NCBI GenBank assembly: GCA_905221615.1
Contig: CAJNDT010006024.1
Coordinates: 62,001 to 126,000 of the forward strand
Source: Symbiodinium sp. CCMP2592
Lineage: Eukaryota; Sar; Dinophyceae; Suessiales; Symbiodiniaceae
Reading direction: 5' to 3'
DNA: 64,000 bases
The notes under the pieces are model-generated. The model had not been told where the DNA came from and made no database searches. It saw only the letters and a list, made by a program, of their open reading frames with translations. The translations under genes were made by a program, and so were the position numbers. Below are positions 11,943 to 21,800 of the stretch, piece by piece. Every line of letters starts with the position of its first letter. Position 1 is the first letter of the stretch.

Positions 11943-13565
11943 TCAAGAGTCACTCGAGCTTGTGCTCGAGTTGGAAGAGGAAGAGGAGCTTGACTCCGAT
12001 TCCGACGGAGCCCGCCTCTGGCTGGGGAAGCAATGTTTGCATCTCCTGCCTTTATGGCGGAGAGGCACCCATTGAAAGGATTTGTCGCCTGACGCGAAGG
12101 GCCAAAGACAACAGGTACGCCACGAGCTCGGGTTCAGCGCCACCTGGGGTGAGCTGAAATCGCTAAGGCATTTGTGAAGCTTGCCACCCCGAGCCGTATT
12201 GAGGACGAGGGCCTTGGCCGTGCTAGTGTGGATGGCCGCCGGGCCTGACGCCGGCGCGCCCCTGACCTGGCACTCAAAGTGCCAACTGGAATCGGGGATT
12301 GCCAGTGAAGGTCTGGCCTCCCGCATAAGCCTGTCCAGATCGCTGCGAATCTTGGCTAAGGTTTCCCTGTCGCCAGCCTCGATGGCCAACTCGTTCAGCT
12401 GTGCTAGAGGGGCATCGCGGACGTACCGGAGAATCACTTCGCTTCCCCACCTCCCAAAAATTTGGATGCGCCAAATTTCGATTCCTTTAAAGGCTAGGAA
12501 CTGCGCTCCTGTAGCGCGTGCCGTGTGGCCAGTGAAAGCCCGAGCTCCGTTGTGATGGCACAACGGGAGACCCAGCAGAGCCGCGATTCGTTGGAACGTG
12601 TCGGCCCACCCATGCTTTGATGGTGGGCATCCATCCAGGTCCACAAAAACTGGATCTTCCGGTTGTTTTCCCTGTACCAGAGACGCTAGGGTGTGAAAAG
12701 GGCAAAGGTCTGGATGTAAAACGGCGCAGGAACAAGAGTGCTTGCGGGTGGCCCCAAGCGCTGCCACATCCGTCTTGGACGACGGTAGCAACCACGCGGC
12801 TACTTTCGCCCCGAAGTCCAGGGTAATGTGCCGAACCTTGGCGCGGGACGCTTCCAGCTCACGTAAAAGCCACCAGGACGCCACTATAGTGGAGGAGACT
12901 GGCCTCGCCGGTCCCGAGGGGACTTGACAGCGTGACTGGTCCAACCCGGCCAGCTTGTCAAGCGGGAGGGCCGCCGCCTGTTTGGCTGGACCAAGCCCTC
13001 GCTTGCAGGAGCGCGAGCAAACCCGATACGCTAGGGCCAACTGGTCCGTCCATGGGTGTCCTTTCTGGACGTGTTCTTGCTTGGCAAGGTCCAGGTATTG
13101 CATCGCTGAGCGGTAGCCTGCCTCTTTGAGCCCACCCATGACGATGTACATTCCGTCGGGTGTTAGGGGGTAAGGCTCGAGCCCTGCCCACACTGACCAA
13201 GCCACCCATTGCCTGAGTCTAGACTCAACGGGTCCAATGGAGGTGGTCGCTCTAGAGTCGGCCAGCAGAACCGAACGGCAATGAACGGGGTCAGTTAAAG
13301 CTTCCATGGCCAGTGCCGCCGACCCCCGACGATATGCACTTGGCTCCCCATTGTTTCTAGCTACTGCCTCTGGCCCTGCACCCGCCAAGCCCCCCGGTTG
13401 GGTTCCCGCACCCACGTCGGGCCGCCCTAGGGCAGGACCCTCGTGAAGAATGCCAGGTGCCCTCGGTGGGTCTCGAAGCGTGGTGGGGTTACTTAAGGGC
13501 CGGAAGGCTACCGCGTACGATCTCTTGGGCCGCGGCATCTGCAGAAGCGCGTGACCAAACGGCAC
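11943..13565 (-). CDS. tyrosine recombinase (integrase) of DIRS-type element
   Basis: This 540-aa open frame encodes the enzyme expected to insert the circular DNA copy of the element by site-specific recombination. The catalytic set is visible: Arg235 (WWLLRELE), Lys264 (PSSKTD), His347-x-x-Arg350 (GHTARATGAQ), Trp373 in the second-His position (FGRWGS) and the nucleophile Tyr381 (ILRYVRDA). A Cys/His cluster (CSC...CPFH, near 278-291) lies between Lys264 and the HxxR box, as in other DIRS-like recombinases. The C-terminus ends in a long Ser tract. The start is the first ATG of the frame; a Met at residue 10 is an alternative. It is the last gene of the element, 82 bp after the RNase H stop. 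The frame is uninterrupted. Confidence 0.85.
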   Translation of the reverse strand: MPFGHALLQMPRPKRSYAVAFRPLSNPTTLRDPPRAPGILHEGPALGRPDVGAGTQPGGLAGAGPEAVARNNGEPSAYRRGSAALAMEALTDPVHCRSVLLADSRATTSIGPVESRLRQWVAWSVWAGLEPYPLTPDGMYIVMGGLKEAGYRSAMQYLDLAKQEHVQKGHPWTDQLALAYRVCSRSCKRGLGPAKQAAALPLDKLAGLDQSRCQVPSGPARPVSSTIVASWWLLRELEASRAKVRHITLDFGAKVAAWLLPSSKTDVAALGATRKHSCSCAVLHPDLCPFHTLASLVQGKQPEDPVFVDLDGCPPSKHGWADTFQRIAALLGLPLCHHNGARAFTGHTARATGAQFLAFKGIEIWRIQIFGRWGSEVILRYVRDAPLAQLNELAIEAGDRETLAKIRSDLDRLMREARPSLAIPDSSWHFECQVRGAPASGPAAIHTSTAKALVLNTARGGKLHKCLSDFSSPQVALNPSSWRTCCLWPFASGDKSFQWVPLRHKGRRCKHCFPSQRRAPSESESSSSSSSNSSTSSSDS

Positions 13566-13647
13566 AGCACAACCCCGGAGAAGAGAGCAAACGAGCGGGG
13601 GGAGAGCGAGAAGGAGACATGAACCCGCAAGGCAACGAACCTTTTAC

Positions 13648-15569
13648 TCACACTTTCCAGAAGTGATCGTTGATGAGGACCTCGTCACGAGGAACCTCCA
13701 GCAGCTCCTTTGGGAAGCGTTTTGCCTCCGGAGCGAACTGGCGAGAAAGGGCGTCCGCCTGCACATTCGTGACGCCGGGGATGTGGACCAAACCGTTCAC
13801 GTGGTAGGCCCGTGTCGCCTGGTCGAAGGCAAACTCTCGAGCAAGCACATTGAGGTCCGCCGACCTTGCGCTTCCCTTGGCAAGTGCCATGAGGAACCCG
13901 AGGTTGTCCGACTTGGCCCGAAAAGTGGCGCCGTGAACGAGGGAAGGCAGCCACAAGCGGAAGGCGACCAGAAGGGCCAGTCCTTCCCACAGCGTGTTGT
14001 ATTTCGGCAGGCCCCGCTCTGCCCCGAATTTCCGGAGGACGTCCTCTGAGATGTGGAGGTAGAAGTAGGCCGTGGGACGCCCCCCTGGTCGACCTTGGGC
14101 GGGTTGGCGTAGAAGATCTTCTCGATGGTGGGGCCTCCGGCTAGTAGCACCCGAACCCAGCAGAGTGCCGGGCGGATCCGCCTGACATGTATGAGCCTTC
14201 GGGTCGACAAAGCATGCCGACCTTCACCCGTCACATCATGCCTGGTCAAAACCGCCCAGAAAGTAGCCAGGAACGGCCGCAAGTGCGGCACCAGGCCCGC
14301 AACGAAAGAGAGGGCCCCCGTGAAGGAGCGTAGCTCCCTTGATCCCACCACTGATCGGCCCAGGAACTTGTCGGTGTCCTGCAGGAGGGCCTGAATTTTG
14401 GAGGCCGGCAGGGTCACGATCACCGCCTCCTCCGCGTCGACGCACCGGTCTTTGCCACCACAGGCTTTCGAAAGCTTGACGGGGTAGCCTGAAACGGCGG
14501 CCCAAAGCAAGGCCACCGTCAGGTCCGAGGCGGCGACCTTCAAGTGCGGCCCGTCCAGAACGAAGACCGGATCATCGACGTACACCTGGGTGTCGGCTGG
14601 CCCCGTGGCTGCCGTCGTTCTTCCAAGCCACGCTGCGGCGCGTCCCCACACGGTTGGTGAGGACGCCGATCCAAACACCAACGTGTTAAAGAACACCAGC
14701 TTGTGCATCTTGCCTCGGTTCCGCTTCCGAGGGACGGCCGCCACCGTGAAGCGCCGGTCCTTCCCGGCTGGTATATTCATGAAGGCGTCCCGGATGTCGA
14801 TGCACGCCAGGAAGGGTGGCCGGCCCCTCCGATAGGCCGCCAAGAGGGAGGCAACCACGTCCAGAAGCCTAGGGAGGATAATCCTTTCTCCCTGGTTGCA
14901 CGCCTTGTTCACCTGTGACTCTTTCAGGTCCCATATGACCCGGGCCTTTCGCACAAGGTTGCCCTGTGCATCCTTCTTTTCTTTCACCAGGACGCCGAGT
15001 CGGTTGAGGACGGGCGGGCCGCCCAAGATCTCGATGGCTTCCTCCAGGGTGGAAACCACCGTGCAGAACCCTCTTCTCTCGTAGTCGGTGATGAGCTCCT
15101 CCAGCACGTGTGCCTCCTCCTCGGCCGACTTGTAGTTGGACCAGCCCTCAAGAGCCCTGCGGTCGAGCTTCTCGTGGGGCTTTAGGTCCCGAGGCACCAC
15201 CGGTGGGAAGACCCCGGTGGAAGGGATGTCCTCCGTTAAGCCCAGGGGCGCCCCGTGGTCGAGCCAGCCGGCCAGTGTTGCCGAGTCTGGGTCGTCTGTG
15301 GCTTTGCCCCAGGCCTCAAAGATCTCGGCCCGAAGTGGCGTGCTCGCGGGGCCGTGCGCTCGCGTGTCGTGGCCCGGGCCCCCAAAGTTGTGAGCACGGC
15401 TGCCCGGATCTCGAACTCCTCCGGCTTCCTCCCCTCCAGGATGGCGAGCGCCGGTTCGACCAGGCCACTGCTGCATGGAGCTTCGAAGCAGCTTGTGGAT
15501 GGCCCGACCCACCTTTCTCGACTTGGGCAGCCTGCGGAGTGAACGGCGGGGGTTTCGCATGCCGCCCAA
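13648..15569 (-). CDS. reverse transcriptase-RNase H polyprotein, frameshifted
   Basis: This replicates the element's RNA into DNA. The RT domain lies in the frame 15569-13797. It has IDIRDAFMNIP (first catalytic Asp, about residues 257-267), FGSASSPTVWGR, and the YVDD box at about 330-333. RNase H and its C-terminus continue in another frame that ends at 13648. They show WEGLALLVA (Glu), SDNLGFLMALAKG (Asp) and HIPGVTNVQADALSR (Asp), the usual DIRS/Ty3 ending. The switch falls at a GGGGGGC heptamer (14085-14079). The canonical first RNase H DASPWG motif is missing, so the enzyme may be defective. Near 15470 and 15350 the best-reading frame switches out and back (EPALAILEGRKPEEFEIRAA lies in the other frame), suggesting two compensating indels. 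Confidence 0.85.
14079..14085 (-). other. slippery heptamer / frameshift point in RT-RNase H
   Basis: On the coding strand this is GGGGGGC, placed as G GGG GGC in the RT frame. A -1 shift here joins RT to the RNase H frame and yields DQGGRPTAYFYLHISEDV. A single lost G in a G7 run would give the same picture, so programmed frameshifting is only one option. Confidence 0.4.
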
Positions 15570-15650
15570 GGCCTGGCTGTTCTCCCTGTCCCTCTCCGTC
15601 CTCGGGCCCTTCGCCGCCAGGGCCTGGAACTCCGTGGTGGGGTCAGCCGC

Positions 15651-16699
15651 TCAAAGGGACTCCGTTTCCAGGGCCCTGACGCGGAAGCCCTGGTACAGAG
15701 AATGAGCGATGATTTGGGAGAGGTGGGGCGTGTATTCACCCTGGCGCTTGGAGGCCCACTGCCTGGAGCCGGCCGGGCCCCTCTCCTTCTTCCCGGCGGT
15801 GCTGCCATGGGAACCTGGAGGGTGATCGCACCGAAGCCCGTCCAGAACTTCAAAGCCACTGGCGTTGCTGCTGTAGAGGATCTTGGTGGGCTTCACCGTG
15901 TCCAGGCCGAGCTTGCACTGGTCAAACGCTGCGACGGCGACCCGTTCGAGGCCCGCGAGTTGGCGGCTAAGCGGCATCTGCCAAAGTTCCGGTTTGTTCT
16001 CGCCGTGGGTCGGGTTCTCCAAGCCCCAGGTGAGCTTTTGGTCCCAGGCCGCCACCAGTGCATCATGCGTGCGTTCCACCAGCACGTTGGCCTCCTTGAC
16101 CTGTGTCTTCTCCGACGGGCTGAGGTCCGGCTTGCCCTCTATGTGCTCAACCGTGCGGAGCGGTCGGGGTCCCGGGCGGACCTCCCTCAGCGGGCTGAAG
16201 GTGCCGCAAGGTGTGCTAGCCCACACCACAGAGAAGTGCCCGTCAATGATGTCTCGTTCGACTAAGTTCCACTGACTTTCGTCGAGGACGTCACATGACG
16301 GCGAGGAGTCCCTGTCGACACAGCACACCATGAAGCCATAGTGCACCAGCCAGTTGGGAAGGTCTCCTTTGCGGCGCCGGCCACTGAAAAGGATGAGTGC
16401 CCATCCACAAAGGAGTCGGCGGGCTGCTCCATCCACATCCCATACGGCCGTGGGCCCCTGACCAGCGGCTGGTAGTCGGGCCACGCCGTCTCCAGCGGGG
16501 GAACAAGCAGGAGGCTTTGGGTGCTGGCCAGCTTGCCGCTCGCACCCTTCGTTCTGTTGCCCGTGGCTGCCGCCGCTGCGTGCTTCTTCACCTTGGCCTT
16601 CGGGCTTTCGTCGGCTGTGGAGGAAATGGCCGGCTGGGTGGCATCGGGCCTCTGCCAGGCCGTGGCGGCGTCGGTGGCTTCTGCGCTGGAGGCTGACAC
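15651..16699 (-). CDS. cytosine-C5-methyltransferase-like protein of the retroelement
   Basis: The order of motifs matches the SAM-dependent C5 cytosine methyltransferase fold: ILFSGRRRKGDLPNWL (motif I-like) followed by an acidic VDRD, then WASTPCGTFSPLRE (motif IV with the Pro-Cys catalytic pair), WGLENPTHGENKPELW (motif VI, ENP) and DQCKLGLDTVKPTKILYSS (motif VIII-like QC). The N-terminal linker (SPKAKVKKHAAAA, PLVRGPRPYGMWMEQPAD) is in the frame 16699-16262, and the catalytic part is in the frame ending at 15651. The two meet near 16390, implying a one-base shift. The open frame extends upstream to 17156, but that part overlaps gag in another frame and looks non-coding. It lies between gag and RT. 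The target and activity are unknown; a methyltransferase-fold protein with a non-DNA target is possible. Confidence 0.6.
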
Positions 16700-16902
16700 G
16701 GCTCGGAGGGTCGGGTGCCCGATGCCTTGGACTGCGCCGTCTTGTCCACCAGCTGCTGGTTCGCGTCGCCTGCCGGCCCTGCCTTCCGCTTCGGCGTCGG
16801 CTTGACGTACCGCCCCCCATGAGAAGTGCCAGGCGGAGCCGCCGCTGTCTCACCCCCGGCTGCCGCCGAAGAGGGCGTTGAATCAGCGAGGTCGGCGGGG
16901 AG

Positions 16903-18378
16903 TCAGGCGCGGTTGCAGTCCGTAGCGGGGTGGGGGCCGAGGCACATGTTGCATTGATGGCTGCAGCCATCTCGGCATTTGCCTTGTGGCTTCTTGCTGC
17001 CACATTTCCCCTTATTATATCCACCACATATTTTGGCGCCACGCCTGTTGAGGATATACACCCCGTCCTTCTTCTCGCTCCTGTCCTCCCCATCATAGCG
17101 CCCCTTCTTTTGCTTCTTCTTCGGGGAGCCATCGTCGGCGCCACTTCCTTGCCCAACTCGACCTTTGGGCTGCCCAGTGCCAGCGCCGCCGCCGCCGCTG
17201 CCGTCGCTCCCGCTTCCTGGCTGCCTCTGAGACAACCAGAGGGTCGCGGGCGTGATCAGCTCTCTTGTCCAGAAGTCGCTGTCACGGACGGCCGCAGCAA
17301 AGCACGCGTTCCAGGGCCGTGCGCTAGTGAACCCGAACTCCGGGCGGTCAGTCAAGGTCCGCCGGATGCGTTCGAGGTGTTCACAGCGAAGGCGGTTTTC
17401 CGCCCTGTAGATCAGCCACCAGCAGTTGTCGGAAAACTGGGTGACATACGACCTGATGTGCTCCGCGTAGGCGTCCAGCCTCTCCGCGTCGGCGATCTCC
17501 AGCAAGAGGAGCGTGGTGCGGAACACCTTCCAAGCTTCCATCCACGTGTGGTAGCTCGAGGGGCCCGGCTGTTCCTTCTTGGACCACTCGCCCGTGGCAA
17601 CGTTCAGGGTGTAGCTCGTGAACGTCTGTTTGCGAAGGAGGCGCAGGCCGTGAGGCCCGAACAGCGAGAAATCTGCGTAAGGTGCAGCTCCCGCGGCCAC
17701 CACCTGGCGCAGCGACGCCACTTGATCCGAGGAGGGATCGGCATCCGGGCTGGGGTAATCGCCGAACTTGGCCTTGTAGTCCTTGTAGAGTTGTTGAAGT
17801 TCGGCGGCGCCCAGCGGCGAGACCTCGGCGTCCAAGGTGGGGTCGAGGATGGACGACAACTTCAGCCTCCTCGCTCCTGTCGCCGGTGTGCACCCCGTGG
17901 GTGCCGGCCCTGTTGTCGGAGCTGGTGCTGGCGGGCTTGCTCCCCCTGGGACGTCTGGAGGGATGCCCATGCGCAGCAAAGCCACTCGGCGGCTCGACTC
18001 GATCCTGGCTCTTTCGACCAAGGTCAAGTCCCGGGGCGGGCCTGGATTGCCGTCGGCGTCGGCTGGTCCTGCCACTTGCAGGGTGCTCACCATGGTGTCC
18101 CAGGCAGCTCTAGGGACGAGGGCTAGCTCTCGCACGCGAGCTGGGTCGCCCAATGCCGCCCGCAGTGCTCGCTCCAAGGCCCCTGTCACTCCTGCCCACG
18201 TGAACACTCCCGGTAGGTCTGCTATCGCCGCCAGCTCCGCGTCGGTCGGGTCCATTCTGAAGAGCGGGGCCTTCGTGAAGTATGGGCCCAGGCGTCGAGG
18301 CCCTCCGTGCTGCCCTCCTCCGGAGATTCGGGCGGGACTCGGTGGTGTTGCGGAGGCTGTAGTTCCCGAGGTTGGCAA
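16903..18378 (-). CDS. gag-like zinc-finger nucleic-acid-binding protein
   Basis: This 491-aa open frame is the first gene of the element. The N-terminal half is Pro/Ala-rich. The middle is a predicted helical region (SSYHTWMEAWKVFRTTLLLLE to ENRLRCEHLERIRRTL) of the kind found in packaging proteins. A Gly/Ser-rich, then Lys-rich linker (SPKKKQKKGRYDGEDRSEKK) leads to a C-terminal Cys/His cluster (CGGYNKGKCG, KCRDGCSHQCNMC, HPATDC) resembling tandem CCCH knuckles. These features suit RNA binding and particle assembly. The ATG at 18378 is the first in frame. An overlapping frame (18670-18110) with a hydrophobic stretch is probably not used. The frame is intact. Confidence 0.7.
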   Translation of the reverse strand: MPTSGTTASATPPSPARISGGGQHGGPRRLGPYFTKAPLFRMDPTDAELAAIADLPGVFTWAGVTGALERALRAALGDPARVRELALVPRAAWDTMVSTLQVAGPADADGNPGPPRDLTLVERARIESSRRVALLRMGIPPDVPGGASPPAPAPTTGPAPTGCTPATGARRLKLSSILDPTLDAEVSPLGAAELQQLYKDYKAKFGDYPSPDADPSSDQVASLRQVVAAGAAPYADFSLFGPHGLRLLRKQTFTSYTLNVATGEWSKKEQPGPSSYHTWMEAWKVFRTTLLLLEIADAERLDAYAEHIRSYVTQFSDNCWWLIYRAENRLRCEHLERIRRTLTDRPEFGFTSARPWNACFAAAVRDSDFWTRELITPATLWLSQRQPGSGSDGSGGGGAGTGQPKGRVGQGSGADDGSPKKKQKKGRYDGEDRSEKKDGVYILNRRGAKICGGYNKGKCGSKKPQGKCRDGCSHQCNMCLGPHPATDCNRA

Positions 18379-18696
18379 AGGCCAGGGAGAGCCGCCTCCG
18401 GCTCCGAACGAAGTTCACAGCCCTCTGGGAAATCCGTGCCCACCGGTCCAAAGGGGAATGCGCAGGCGTCGGCTGGGCCCGGCCTGCCACGGGTGCTGAG
18501 CTCGGTCGTGCCCAGCAACTACCGCAGCAGAATCCGAAAACCCAGACGCAAAAGCACAGGCTAAGGAGAAGTCCAGGTACCCCTTGGGTGTCCTCCCAGC
18601 CCACCAGTGACCCGCCAAAGGCGAAGGTCAAAGGCGAGCTATAAGGAACGACCGCCAGGTCCATAGACAATCTCCACCCTGTTCCTTGGACTTGCC

Positions 18697-18814
18697 CAAA
18701 AGATGGGTATCGTCCTTGAGACCAAAATGGCCACGAACGATACTTTCAGTTAAAATAACCCACCATCCACGCTAGCAATTGTCACTACAACAAGACGCAG
18801 GCTGTGTTTCTCTC
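18697..18814 (-). repeat. split direct repeat A1 (element 5' end)
   Basis: This 118-bp copy is identical to 11608-11725. It forms the right boundary of the element, about 75 bp from the phosphatase exon that ends near 18,890. A promoter for the element would be expected in or next to this repeat, but none is recognisable by eye. Confidence 0.93.
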
Positions 18815-18887
18815 CACATAGCGATACGGTGCAGTGCGGTGTGGTGTCTGCTGTGTCTGCGCTGGATTCCGCTGGGAGTCTGGCTGT

Positions 18888-21800
18888 GCCGTTGCGGCAG
18901 AGCACAGCTCGAGAGTCGCCACAGTTGGCAACGGTGACACTGCGCGAGTCGCCTGCGGCGAAAAGGCAAACCGAGAAGCTTCCCAGAATCCCAGAACACT
19001 TCCTGGCAAAGGCGCAGAATGGAATCCGGGCTGCTGCCTGTTTTATCAAGGAGGGCCACAATCGCAGTGCTCCCTGGCCAGCTGGCAGTGCGCAAGTTCA
19101 CGTCGATTCCACTAAGTCACTAAGTTGAGGCAGCCACCTACCAAATTGAAGGCATTCCTCTGGCTGCTAGCCTGGACATGAACTGCCGGACTTTGATTCG
19201 GAAATGCATTCCAGCAGCACCCAGCACGGACTGGCATGAATCTTGAACATGAACAGAACATGCCATGCCCCTCCGAACATGCTGTTGTTCGGACATTTTG
19301 GCAACGCTTCGGCACACTCTGGCCAGGGAGTCTTGCCGATACGGAATCTGGAAAAGGAACACCGCCGAAGCGCTCCACTTTTCTGAAGTGCTCAAGCAGT
19401 GCTCTCTCACTTAGGCGATCTTGAGGCCGGGCCTAGCACAACAAGCAGTGCCATTCTTGCAAGGAGGTCCTTGAGCAAGCCGCCAGGGTGCCTTCGCTTG
19501 CTTCGCTTGAGCCGAAGGTTGTTGATCTTTATGATCATCTTGCGGTGCAGCCGCAAAAAACGCTGGTAGTCGCTCAGGGTGGCCTGTTTCTCCAGTCTCT
19601 AGCTGAACTGTGGACCAATTTCAACTTCTTCGATCTGGGTGCACCTCCTCAATATCGATCCCGTGCACGAACATAAGCGTCAGATCCTAGGGAGGAAAGA
19701 GGCGAGGGCGAGATCATAGGCAAGGCAGGCCGCTCTCATGGTTGCAGCACATGGCTCCCCGTAATGCTTCGGGGGCGTTTCTAGGTTCCATAGCCATTTC
19801 GGATACCTGGCATGGCTGGATTGCAGGCAGATGCAAGGGCTTCACACAAATCAGACTTAATTCCGCTGAAGGCACCAGCTGTCTGGCTTGATTTCCTCGT
19901 CCGGGCGGTCTGCATAGATGTTGAAGACCTGGGCAGCCGACATTTCTCAGCTGGCGATGGCGACGGCAGCTGGACTGCACTTGGGCCTGGCTGGCCCCGC
20001 TCGGTCCGGCGGAGGCGGAGGCTGCCGCCGCCGCAGGAGCTTTGCTGGCTCCCTTCGCTGCCTTTTCTCGCACACACTCGCACGCTCTTTTGCACACAGG
20101 ACTCCAGTAAAGCTGATGGCCTTCTTGGGCCCGAGTCTGAAGGCCTCATGCTGCGCTCCGGGACGGCCAAGCTGACTGCTTCTGTTTGTGCAAGCTTTGA
20201 AGACCCCTTCGGGTGGCGTGCAGAAGAGAGAAAGCCCCTGCTCGAGGTGGCCAGGCTGAAAATGCCGCGACATCTCGTAAACACGGGCCTGGAAAAATCA
20301 CAGTGCTGATACGTGTGCAGCCTGCTGCATGCATCTTGGGCTGCAGCTGCGCCATGGCTCAGCTAAGGCAGTGCCAGCTACAGCCCGGCACATGTGCCAT
20401 AGCATTTGTACTTGAACACACAGGGGCTTTGGGATAGATGCATTGCACGACAGTACCAGTGTGTCCAAAGCACATGCCACATGCAAAACGGGCTTTGCCA
20501 GTTGGCCTCGAGGTGCCTGGCCATGATGCCCAGTGGACCTCACATCTCTCGGTCTGCCGGCCACAAACGCCCCGGGCCGCGGGACTCGTCTCCGCACTAA
20601 ACTCGAAAGCCTGCCGAAAGCAGTTGAAACTTGGCTGCTCGATGGCGCCGACGACGCCATGAGGACGAAAGACGAATCAGAAAGCTACGAGATAAGACCG
20701 ACAAAATCCGACAGTCCTGACTCCGCCTGGCACCGGCGTGGCCTAACGACACCCTGAAACACAGAAAAAACTGCGTGAACATCGCAATGTCAGGACGGAA
20801 TGCTGAGGCTCCAGCTGGAAAGCTGAAGCAGGCTGCTCTTCCCTTTGGAGTTGAGGCCATTGCCCAACTGCCACAGTGTCTGAACTTCAAACGACTGGGA
20901 CAGCCTTGACCGAAGAACTCATAGGGTGCAATTTGAGAGCCCCACTTGCCGAAGGAAGGCATCCATTGCGATCATGCTCATGGACAGTGACTGGCAAAAT
21001 ACCAGGTGCCGCAACTTCTCAAGCACTGGTTGCGGGAACCTCTGTCTAAATTGGGGTACGCGACTGGCTCGCGGGATTGTATCCTTTTCCGGCCGCGTGC
21101 ACTTTATTTCTAAATCGAAGCCAATGATTTTCATATATCTTTCCTTTACCACTCTGGCGACCATCTTGCAACTTGGCACTGCGCTGTCTCTTTGTCACAC
21201 ATCTCCCCGGCTGCATCTGCAAGAACTTTCGAAGCCCAGCTGGAAGCCCTATGCGGCAATCAAGACTCCGGGAGTCAATGAGCCAAGGGCCCAGACCTAC
21301 TTAGAAGCCCTAGGGGTGGAGACTATGCACGTGTCAGACTGAGGCTTCAGCGCAGCTTGGCACGGCCCAGTCTTGCAGTAGCTGGTATTTCGTCCCTCTT
21401 GCCACACTGACATGCGACCTGCGGCCCTGCCAAGGTTTCGGCCTTCGCTTATTTAGCTCATCTTCGGCTGTGACCGTGACAGGGCCGCATATGCCGATGC
21501 ACTTCGACTGTAGTGCCATGGTCTGAGAAGAAGGTACAAGCAAATACGAGAAGCAGAGTGCCATGTGGAAAGGACGAGAGCCACTCCGTCCTCGGTCCCT
21601 GAAAGAGCAAAGTCTGGCCCTAAGGATGCACCAGGCCTGCGGTCCTTGAGTGGAGGCTGAAGGCAGATGTCACAGCGGCAAGCAGCAAGCAGAAAGCACC
21701 GGCAAAGTAGGAGACTTGTCCGGGGACAAGCATGCAAGCTGAGCGGCCTGTCACACAGAATCGTGAGCCTGAAATCCGAAGGAACACGAGGACCGTTCCA

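Larger units (their letters stand above)
11441..18814 (-). mobile_element. tyrosine-recombinase retroelement (DIRS/PAT/Ngaro type), complete ends
   Basis: This is a 7,374-bp element read on the minus strand. It has the split-direct-repeat layout known for PAT/Ngaro elements: A1 (18814-18697), coding region, B1 (11875-11726), A2 (11725-11608), B2 (11590-11441). A1/A2 are identical over 118 bp and B1/B2 are identical over 150 bp. B1 abuts A2 exactly, and 17 bp separate A2 from B2. Coding order is gag-like, methyltransferase-like, RT/RNase H, tyrosine recombinase. As expected for recombinase-mediated insertion, no long target duplication is seen. It sits in a phosphatase intron in the same transcriptional orientation. 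Identical repeats imply recent insertion, although several reading frames carry single-base shifts. Confidence 0.9.

Noticed and set aside
16930-18126. 398-codon plus-strand frame opposite the gag-like gene
   Set aside because: A shadow of a GC-rich gene on the other strand. The minus frame has zinc knuckles and the expected position in the element; this frame has no domain.
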